A stretch of 64,000 bases of DNA from Antedon mediterranea. Taxonomy: Eukaryota; Echinodermata; Crinoidea; Comatulida; Antedonidae. The position numbers and the translations under genes are program-made. The notes under the pieces are model-generated. The model did no database searches. It was given only the letters and a program-made list of their open reading frames with translations, and was not told where the DNA came from. Within the stretch, counting starts at the first letter, position 1. The number at the start of each line of letters is the position of its first letter. The stretch spans positions 35,659,648 through 35,723,647 of the forward strand of contig NC_092673.1 in NCBI RefSeq assembly GCF_964355755.1, read 5' to 3'. Positions 30,809-40,900 of this stretch are shown here, piece by piece.

Positions 30809-31849
30809 ATGGCCCAATTGCCAGAAGAACAAGTATCGAACAGCTTTGAAGTAGACATTGACAGTGACACTACTGGAAGAAATGCTGGCAATGCAGACAA
30901 CGTTGACGTACACGTAAACAATGTTGAGGAGGAGGAGGAGCTAGGTGAAGGAGAGACTACCGAGGAAGGATCCAGCAACCAACAAGATCGTAGAGAACAT
31001 TACAGAGAAGCAATGTTTGGCGATGGAAGAGGTAGAGGTGCTGGAGGACGTGGTGGTAGATACGGTTTCTTTGATAGAGGCGGCTTGGGATCGTTTGGTG
31101 GACGAGGAGGTGGTATGGGATCGTTTGGTGGTAGACGAGGAGGTGGCTGTGGAGGATTCATTGGAGAATTTCCAGAGGTACAAGCTGATGAATTTGAAGA
31201 TCCACGAATGGAGTTTGATAGAGTAGGCCGAGGAGGAGGAGGACCATTTTGCAGTCAAGGATTTGATGACGATTTTTATGAAGACCCACGAATTGGTTTC
31301 GGCGGAATTCGGGGTCGTGGTGGTCATGGATGTGAAAGGGGAGGAGGTGTGTTTCATGCATTTAATCGCCAATTTGATTATTTTGCCCGTCCTTGTATGG
31401 CACATACCCACACTACGGCAGGAGTAAATGAAAACGCTTCCAAAAATAATGACGACACAGAGAAGACCCAAAAGCCAGCAGACTCTGAAGAAAACATCGA
31501 TGCAACAACCAATCATTATACAGAAGAAGATGATGCGCCACCATGCACATGTGACGTCAGAGGATCCAACATGTATACTGCTGGTCCAAGACAAGGTTGG
31601 GGTGGGTTCATGCGTGGGAGAGGAGGTTTCGGAAATCCGAGAATGCAATTCGTATTACGAGGTGGCTGGCGCGGTGCCGGTACGCCATACGCGCGCCCGC
31701 ATCGTTTCCCGGGCCACCACAACGACTTGCCGTCTATGACTATTGGTGTTTCTATACCACTTACACGACCTCCTTTCCAGTCGCACTCATTTGGTGGGTG
31801 CCGTGGACCTAGACCACCCTTCCGACCAGAACATGGCCTCGTATGGTAA
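30809..31849 (+). CDS. Intronless RGG/Gly-rich protein
   Basis: A single open frame of 346 aa starts at ATG 30809; the same frame is open upstream without another ATG. Residues 1-65 are acidic (V-E-E-E-E-E-L-G-E-G). Residues about 70-190 contain many RGG, GRGG and GGRGG units, including a near-duplicate SFGGRGGG / SFGGRRGGG and paired F-(E/Y)-(D/E)-D-P-R-(M/I) blocks. A middle acidic, Cys-containing linker follows, then a second RGG and Pro/Arg/His-rich tail (about 270-346). There is no RRM, KH or helicase motif. RGG tails are known to bind RNA and to drive condensates, so an RNA-binding role is inferred. The clean TATA box and lack of introns suggest an inducible or tissue-restricted gene, or an old retrocopy. 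I do not recognise a named orthologue. Confidence 0.8.
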   Translation: MAQLPEEQVSNSFEVDIDSDTTGRNAGNADNVDVHVNNVEEEEELGEGETTEEGSSNQQDRREHYREAMFGDGRGRGAGGRGGRYGFFDRGGLGSFGGRGGGMGSFGGRRGGGCGGFIGEFPEVQADEFEDPRMEFDRVGRGGGGPFCSQGFDDDFYEDPRIGFGGIRGRGGHGCERGGGVFHAFNRQFDYFARPCMAHTHTTAGVNENASKNNDDTEKTQKPADSEENIDATTNHYTEEDDAPPCTCDVRGSNMYTAGPRQGWGGFMRGRGGFGNPRMQFVLRGGWRGAGTPYARPHRFPGHHNDLPSMTIGVSIPLTRPPFQSHSFGGCRGPRPPFRPEHGLVW

Positions 31850-31878
31850 AACCCCAGACACGGAATGACTATATGATT

Positions 31879-31884
31879 AATAAA
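31879..31884 (+). terminator. Polyadenylation signal of the RGG gene
   Basis: AATAAA lies 30 bp after the stop codon, with a second overlapping AATAAA-like word following. Confidence 0.6.
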
Positions 31885-33149
31885 ATAAACACAATCCGAG
31901 TGACAAAGTCCACGAACGAGGCCTATAATGTAAATAGGCGCGCTAAGATAATTAGAAACATCGTGAAGGAACTGTCTCGGAAATAATAACTGCAATAGGC
32001 CAAATTGTCAATTTAATAATAGAAAAAAAAAAAAAAAATTAAAAATCGATGTTGCTTATTAATTTGTAGCCTAAATTCAATTTGGTTTTTTGAATAATCA
32101 GAAATAGGCTACCGGTATTGTTTACAATATAGGCCTAATATTAAATAAAATTTGTTATAAAATATCTATTATTTCGATTTATGCCTTTCAAAATTAGAAA
32201 TATCTTTGTAATAATCTAGCATAAACAAGATATTTCTAATCTAAATTATGAGTATTCAGAACAAATATTTAAACCAATTGTTACTTCCTAAATGCATTGT
32301 AACTATAAAACAAATACCAGATAATTATATTGTCTGCAAATAAAAGATTTTATTGAGAATGTTATACTCATTTTGACTTGACCAAATTTCGATTATAAAG
32401 TATATTTAAAAAAAAAAGTAGGTTATATATTTATTTTTGTATTTTTTTCGTTTGGTTAACCATAAACATACTATACTATTTTGCTACGTCTCTGTTACTA
32501 CTGTACTAGCAACTAAAGCTTGTTGCGCGTTCTAGTGGGAACCAAGCTTAAACAAACATAGGCTACTAAATCATTTGAAAAACAGATAAATTTCTTATTC
32601 ATAATTTATAAAAGTTGCATGGGTATGTATGTATTTATTTGCGTGTGGCTACTCAATATTCGACATTTTATTTGTGTTCTATTTAAATTTAAGAGACGGT
32701 GACATTATTTGGTGAGTAGAATGAAATAGTGATACTTGAGAGGAGATGATGGATGACTATTGAGGTGATATCGGGTGATCCGATCGTAGTTCCGAGATTT
32801 AGCTATTACCTTAATGCAAATGAGAATACACTAAAATACGCAAAGAATGATAATCGGGCTTGTTTAATATGTTTGGTCTTTCTTGCCTTTTATATTTAGT
32901 TTTGTAGAAAATTTAATGAATGAATAAAAAAATACTAATCAGTGCCATCCCACTCGTATACAATGACAATATTAGAACGTATTGATGATGGTAGGCCTAC
33001 TGTACATGGTAAATGTCGGACAAGATGAGGCGTATTGATAATAGACCGTCGGTAGATGGTAAGAACGATGACGATGACGATTTATGATAAACATGACGAT
33101 GATGATGACATAAATGACAATCATGTAGGTACGTTTGAATTTCATGATT
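31885..33149. other. Intergenic, no gene seen
   Basis: AT-rich spacer with a long A run near 32015-32040 and a short family B end at about 32515-32552 (TCTAGTGGGAACCAAGCTT). ATGACGATGATGA-type low-complexity sequence lies near 33060-33110. Confidence 0.6.
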
Positions 33150-34165
33150 CAGTGGTGGCGCCAGGATTTCCCCGACGGGGGGGCCGAATTCCCCCACGGG
33201 GGGCCGTACGCCTCAGAAAATTTTGAAAAAATAGATGCTTACACACTGTTTAATGGGCTAGAGCAACTGTTTCCATTTACATTTAATAACAATGTCACAT
33301 AATAATGTAAATTTAAATAAATCTTTCCTAAATACTCTAAAATTTCGACGAACTAATAATAAACTTTGATCCAAAAATGCCTCGATAGTGCATGTGTTTA
33401 GTGTACGACTGTGCTTTGGTGGTCTGTTAACCTCAGATATATACCCTATAGCCGGGTGAATAACTCAATGTAATTTAGTACCGTATACAATGATGATGAA
33501 GAAAAAAGTTCACGATATTTTATTTTTATTTTTATTTTATTCAATCAAAACCAACAGCGATAAATACCGCCACTAACAGGTTTGAAACATAAAACAATAC
33601 AACATCAAAAACGGTGTCTGTCTGATATTACACTCTACTCTGTACAGGGGTGTAAATATACAGGTCCACGCTAACGCTTGCACACGGACCAGGGCGGAAA
33701 ATGGTGTATTTTTGGAGAGTGATGACGTCAGCATTCACACGAGGAGCGAGCTAAGATAACGTAATGCTGGTAGTGGGAGTGCATGTGTTTTGAAAATAAC
33801 TCAGTTGTGGGTATTTTCCGAAGATTTTAAATTGCGTTTTCTTTTTAAACTCTTGAATTCATAAATAGTTCTTTCACTATGTAGGCCTATTTACACAACT
33901 ATAGCTCTAGCCTACTCTTCTTAATTAAAAGAGTCAAGTGCGCCGAATCCGCGTCTAGCGACGGTCACGGGTTTGTTGCATCTTTTTTTTCCCTTTAGAA
34001 GTAAGCCACCCTATTCACCCACCTACCCTAGATCGAGATTTATGCGCGAAAAGAAACGTGACCAGACCCTGTTTTATGGTTCGGGCCAACCGCTTCCTTT
34101 TCCCAATCGAACCCCCACCCAAACCCTGGCCCCCCCCCCCGGCCCCCCCGCTGGCGCCACCACTG
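33150..34165. mobile_element. 1.0-kb non-autonomous hAT-like element
   Basis: The ends are exact 15-bp inverted repeats, CAGTGGTGGCGCCAG at 33150-33164 and its complement at 34151-34165. The CAGNGGNGG...CCAG terminus is typical of hAT elements. G-rich and C-rich tracts lie just inside the two ends (33175-33210 and 34125-34150). No transposase frame is present, and a clean 8-bp target duplication is not visible. Confidence 0.7.
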
Positions 34166-34923
34166 GATTCTAATACTATCTATACATCATGCTAATATAG
34201 AAATACTGATAGACTATTTTACAATGACTTGTTAATCACCCCTCTCTTACTAATGGAATAGTCTAAACACAAACGCATCCAACCGTAGCGATAAGCGACA
34301 ATAGATTGATCAGTTTTATTAGGGGCTTTCCCATTTAGCCTTGTACTTTACCGTTGTTCAGACGTATAAGACTGATCTAGGGCTTATTACTGTTTAGTAC
34401 TGTATCTCCAATTGTCATATTCCTATACCAAGTTTGTAATGAAGAAATGTTTGCATCAGTTTATGTAATTCATACAAAGAGGTAGGTAGTTTAAACATTA
34501 AAGTCCAGGAAATCTGAACGTTTGGTTGTGCCTACGTCTACTGGTTATAAATATTAGATTAGATCATATAGAATAAATAATGTTATACCTCTCCATGATT
34601 AGACCATAGGTAAAGTTTTGAGTTGAGAATGTTCAAGGAAGGAGTCTCGACGTTTAGTTGTTCAACGTTAAACATTGATTCCTATCTATGATTAATCCGA
34701 CCTAGCTGACTAGTTTTAGCAAAATGCCATTGTTCACTGAACAATAGAATAGAATATATATCATACAGTATGATAGGAATTATATAAAACACTCCTACTA
34801 AGTCCCTGGATAAACTATGACACACATTCTTAAGTAAGACTAACAATGATAGGTATTTTACCATTTTGTTGCCTGACTGTGTATTAATTACCATATTCAC
34901 ACGACATTTTTGTATTTACAGTC

Positions 34924-37900
34924 ATGGTTTCCTGTGGACGCAATCTTATCGATTTTGCAAATGTCTTAAAAGCATTCATTGGCAGTTTTTACCTTAGTAT
35001 TGCTTATTGGTTCAGCCAGTGTGGATTAGCTGTGAGTATCTGTTTGGTTAATTTACACCTGCCAGAGAGTTGTACCCTGCTTACACTAATAAAAAAAATA
35101 CCTCAATAGAAGAGAATAGTGAGACACTGTGAGAATAGTGAGACACTGTGAGAATAGTGAGACACTGTGAGAATAGTGAGACACTGTGAGAATAGTGAGA
35201 CACTGTGAGAATAGTGAGACACTGTGAGAATAGTGAGACACTGTGAGAATAGTGAGACACTGTGAGAATAGTGAGACACTGTGAGAATAGTGAGACACTG
35301 TGAGAATAGTGAGACACTGTGAGAATAGTGAGACACTGTGAGAATAGTGAGACACTGTGAGAATAGTGAGACACTGTGAGAATAGTGAGACACTGTGAGA
35401 ATAGTGAGACACTGTGAGAATAGTGAGACACTGTGAGAATAGTGAGACACTGTGAGAATAGTGAGACACTGTGAGAATAGTGAGACACTGTGAGAATAGT
35501 GAGACACTGTGAGAATAGTGAGACACTGTGAGAATAGTGAGACACTGTGAGAATAGTGAGACACTGTGAGAATAGTGAGACACTGTGAGAATAGTGAGAC
35601 ACTGTGATTACTAATAAGAATAATACTAATAATAATAAATTAGGACTTTTAAGCGCAGCATAAAGCCTCTATGCGCTTCATATACAAATAAAGTAATCCA
35701 TGAAATAATAATATAAAAAAGTAATTAAAAATGAGAGTGACAGGCCATAAAATGATTGGATATGTTCAGTTCATTTATTGACTTTCACCATACGTACGTT
35801 ACAGTATTGTCATAAGAAATAACGTTTGAGTTAGTGTTTACCAACCAACCGACCGACATGAGCTGTTGCACGCGACTAATAACACAAAGTAAACAATGAA
35901 ACACCGAACGAAATCAAGTAAATGTTTTAAAAAAAGAATTGAATGAATTGCTGAGTCTATTTCGTGCCTACTTTACATGGATAAACCGACAATAGCCCTT
36001 TCTCCTCGAAGAGCAAGATATAACTCGAACAGTAGAAACTTTCATTGAACACCCCTCTCCACAAATGGTATATTCCAAGAATTATGACCTCAGGTGGGAA
36101 CCTTTTGAAGATTTAAACTGTATTCATTATTTATGTTTTTTTACAGTTGAGTCTAATATGTATCGTAGTAATAGCCCTAGCAACGGACTACTGCACTAAT
36201 TTAATGATTGTGTGCAAGTACGAGATTATTGATAGACTGACAATAATTGATAAAGACGAACAAGATATAACGGCCGAAGAAAAGGAACATCAGAATAAGG
36301 AACGTGAAAGAATTGGCCGAAATCTTACTTATGCAGAAATTGCAAATTTCAGTTTAGGAAAGAAAGCCTTGTACGTTGTCAACGCTGCACTGTTCATTAC
36401 CCAATTTGGATACACAGTTCAATATATAATATTTCTTGGAAACACTGTTCAATCTCTATTTCCATTTGGTGACAAACCTTATACAAATACTAGCAATGTT
36501 ACAGATGATGGAGGTCTGTATCCGGTGGTGGACAATGCCAGAGTAACTACTTCACCAACTTATAACCTAGTCGTTCTTATACCAATTCCTTTTTTTATGG
36601 CGTGTTCGTTGTTACGGGATGTTCGCAATTTGGCACCAATAAGTTTGGCTGGAAATGCTGCAGTAATTTGTGGATTTTTTGCAACTCTTGGGATTATTTA
36701 TAATGGTAAAGTATTGTTTTTTATAGGGACCATGTCAAAAATACTTCAGTTACTGCAGTAACTATAGTTTGATTACTCTTTAGACCGCTTATTGCCTCAT
36801 AAACTACTAGATTCAATCTAAAAAAACATTAAAGCATACAATATTGCAGTAATCAAAATGTAGTTATGATTTTTACATGGTCCCTTGAATACACCTCCAT
36901 TGTTTTTTCTCTAATTGTTCCGCAGTTTCTTTTCAATCAAACAAGTCTAACAATGTCAATCAGGAAGGAACTGCTATTACCAAATAAACCAACAATTTTA
37001 TTAGTTCAAGAAACTTTCATTTGTACATAACTTTCACAAATTAGACAATGAGTTCATAAAGTCGTTTTACCCCACATTTTAGTCGGATGATATCCTCTCT
37101 AATTACATATCCCTCGAGAAGGGGTTGGATTTTGTGTTATATTGGTCCTGTTCATTTCACAGGAAAGTTTCCACTTATGCTTGGTTAAGTTCCCAATAAG
37201 AGACGCAACAAAAGACGTAATGCAAAGTAAGTGAGTTGATCAAGAAGCGTGGTTCCCACTAGCGACGCAGCGCAAGGACGTACGCGCAACGTAAGTGAAT
37301 TGATCAATGAAGCGTGGTTCCCACTAGAGACGAAACACAGGAACATACGCGCAACGCAAGCGAGTTGACCAATGACAAGCCACTGTTCTAATAATCAAAC
37401 GCTTGTGATTTTGTCAAATCAAAATCACTTTTACAGAAACTACTCTATCTTTTGTAATTGTAGTTTTGCGTCAGGGAGTTGAGTAATTAGATGTTTTGCC
37501 CTACTCTGACGTAATTTGTACTTTATACTAATAGTCCATGGGATTTAGACTTTTAACTCACACAAATTGCAAGAAAAGGTTTTTTTGATGAAATGTGTTC
37601 TTTAGACCATACTGAACACATTTATCAACGTTAGGACATTTTTCGACAACAGGACGTAGCCTAATTTGCATAATTAAAAATGGCCGCCATTTTTAATAAC
37701 GTACTCTGTATCTTGGAAACCGCTAGTCACAGATAATTAATTATGGTGTCAAAATCATTAGAACATATGTTTTTATATTCACTTTAATGATAAAGTTTGT
37801 CCAAAAATGAATGGAAGTGCTATTTCTAACATTATTGACCTTTGACCTTGATTTATCATATCTCAGCAACCACTAATCGGAGATATACAAATTAGGGCTT

Positions 37901-40900
37901 AAATTGTTCAGAAACTACACATTTATATCCAGTCTAATGGCATGTTTTTGCAAAAAATGGCGGATTCTAACATTATTGACCTTTGACCTTGATTTATCAT
38001 ATCTTAGCAACCACTAATCTGAGAGACACACAATATGGCTCAAACTGTTTAGAAACTACATATTTATATTTAGTCTAATGGCATGTTTTTGCAAAAAAAT
38101 GCCGATTCTAACATTATTGACCTTTGAACTTTGCACTACATAAAATCGCATAACTTTGAAAATATTGTACATATGAAATTATTTTTAGTGTCAAATTATT
38201 CAGAACATACATGTTTCTATAGAGTCCAATGACACATTATGTCCAATAATGACCTATTGTATGGTTATTAACATTTGAACTATATTTGAAAAGGATTTTT
38301 AAACCCGGAATCTTCTTCATGTAGGCATTCATTAGAACATGTGATTTGGCACTACTTGTTTAGAATATGGTGGTAATTTAAAGTGCATGTAACCAGTTGA
38401 TTTAAATTAAATTTAAAAACTGAAATATTCACTTAAAAAAAAAATATTAGACTATGTATACATACATTATAGGTTTGGATTATTAATAAATTTTTAATTA
38501 GGTCTTACATCTTACTCAGGAGAAAGTTGGTGTTGACACTATTAACAGAGCCAACAAAAATGTATTTTTTTTAATGATATATTGTTACATTGTACATACT
38601 TTAAATAGGCCATGCCATTTTGCAGGTTTATTAACGTTTTGTTCAAGTTAGTAATTTATATTTTGATCAAATTAAATTGCCATTAAATGGCATATTCAAA
38701 AAACAAATTTCTAAAGATTATTTAGTTTATATTTTGCTAAGGATAGCATCGATATTAATGCAACATATTTAGTTTAGTTTAATTAATTGGCTATCGAGAC
38801 TCATAATTAGGCTGACCACCACTTGCAATATTTTCGCCGTATACAGTAAAAACCTCAGTTTCTTATGGAATTTATTTATTTATTTCAATAACCATATACA
38901 GTACGACTACTAGTCGTGTATAGTTTTTAACCTTTTATTACTTGTTTTTGTACTTTTTTTACGTGAATGTATTGTGTATGTACCATGTTTCTATGTGGTT
39001 TAATTTTTACCATTTTTTAACCATCAATTTTAATGCTTTTAATATAAATATATTGTAATTCAGCTTCAGCTGCGAAAACGATAAGAAATAAAATAAACAA
39101 ACGTGTAAACTTGTAGGCAGTTTATGGATGAATGCAATAGTTTATGCTTATAAATTTAGTGTACCATGGCCTACTTTAAACTAAACATAATAAGTCAACA
39201 TTGCAACTCTTACATTTTAGAGTGCCAAATCACATGTTCTAATGGACGTCCACATGAAGAAGATTCCGGGTTTAAAGGCTTTTCAAATATAGTTCAAATG
39301 TTAATAACCATACAATAGGCCATTATTGGACATAATGTGTCATTGGACTCTATAGAAACATGTATGTTCTGAATAATTTGACACTAAAAATAATTTCATA
39401 TGTACAATATTTTCAAAGTTATGCGATTTTATGTAGTGCAAAGTTCAAAGGTCAATAATGTTAGAATCGGCCATTTTTTGCAAAAACATGCCATTAGACT
39501 AAATATAAATATGTAGTTTTTGAACAGTTTGAGCCATATTGTGTGTCTCTCAGATTAGTGGTTGCTAAGATATGATAAATCAAGGTCAAAGGTCAATAAT
39601 GTTAGAATCCGCCAATTTTTGCAAAAACATGCCATTAGACTGGATATAAATGTGTAGTTTCTGAACAATTTAAGCCCTAATTTGTATATCTCCGATTAGT
39701 GGTTGCTGAGATATGAGAATTCAAGGTCAAAGGTCAATAATGTTAGAAATAGCACTTCCATTCATTTTTGGACAAACTTTTTCAATAAAGTGAATATAAA
39801 AACATATATTCTAACGATTTTGACACCATAATTAAGTATCTGTGACTAGCGGTTTTCAAGATACAGAGTACGTTATCAAAAATGGCGGCCATTTTTAATT
39901 ATGCAAATTAGGCTACTTCCCGTTGTTGAAAAATGTCCTAACGTTGATAAATATGTTCAGTAGGGTCTAAAGAACACATTTCATCAAAAAAACCTTTTCT
40001 TGCAATTTGTGTGAGAAAAGGGTCATTTTTTAGCTAAATCCCATGGACTATAAGTACATTTGAGAATACTTGCGAGTCGCAAGTATTCTCAATATACTTA
40101 GTATAAAGTACGAACGAACGAAACATTGAAGATGGACGATTTGTAGGCCCATATAAAATCAGTAGGTTTTATAGGTGGATGGTTAACTGTTTTGTATGAA
40201 ACAATATATTCATGTGTCACTCGTTTAATAGTTCCTTCCATTGTTTAATCACTAATCATCTTATTTCTTCTAACATCCACCCATCATGTTATTTCTTCTC
40301 TCATCTCATCCATCTCTTAAATGCAATTCATCAACTTCTAACAATACCATCATGTATGTTTCAATGTTGTCTCTGTCAAGAGGCAGTTCCTGTGTTGTTG
40401 CTGACTTCGTCTGACCACACCCACTTCGTCTTGTCTTCATTTATTGTTTGATTGATATACGATTTTTAAACTATTTTTTTAAAACTAGATTTTCATGTTG
40501 CTGATGAAATAGAATACTTTAAATGGGCAGCTTTACCTATGTTATTTGGAGCAGTATCAGGGGCATTTGAAGGCATTGGCACGGTAAGTACAGCAAGCTA
40601 GGGGGTCAGCACGGTAAGTACAGCAAGCTAGGGGTCAGCACGGTAAGTACAGCAAGCTAGGGGGTCAGCACGGTAAGTACAGCAAGCTAGGGGGTCAGCA
40701 CGGTAAGTACAGCAAGCTAGGGGTAAGCACTGTATATATAGCAAACAGGCAATACTCTTAATAATGGTGCCCTAAATACAGTAATTTGCAAAAATAAATT
40801 GGCTCAGGCATAAAATGAGAAATTATTATTATTTAACAAAACATTATCGGTACACTGTATTTATATCATAGGCATATTCTGTAATACAGTGTCACATAGG

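Noticed and set aside
30941-31648. 235-codon minus-strand open frame opposite the RGG gene
   Set aside because: It is a shadow of the Gly/Arg-rich plus-strand gene, without its own promoter or family resemblance.
35112-35607. Regular short repeats that could suggest a CRISPR array
   Set aside because: Units of 19 bp are contiguous with no unique spacers, and the DNA is an animal gene intron.
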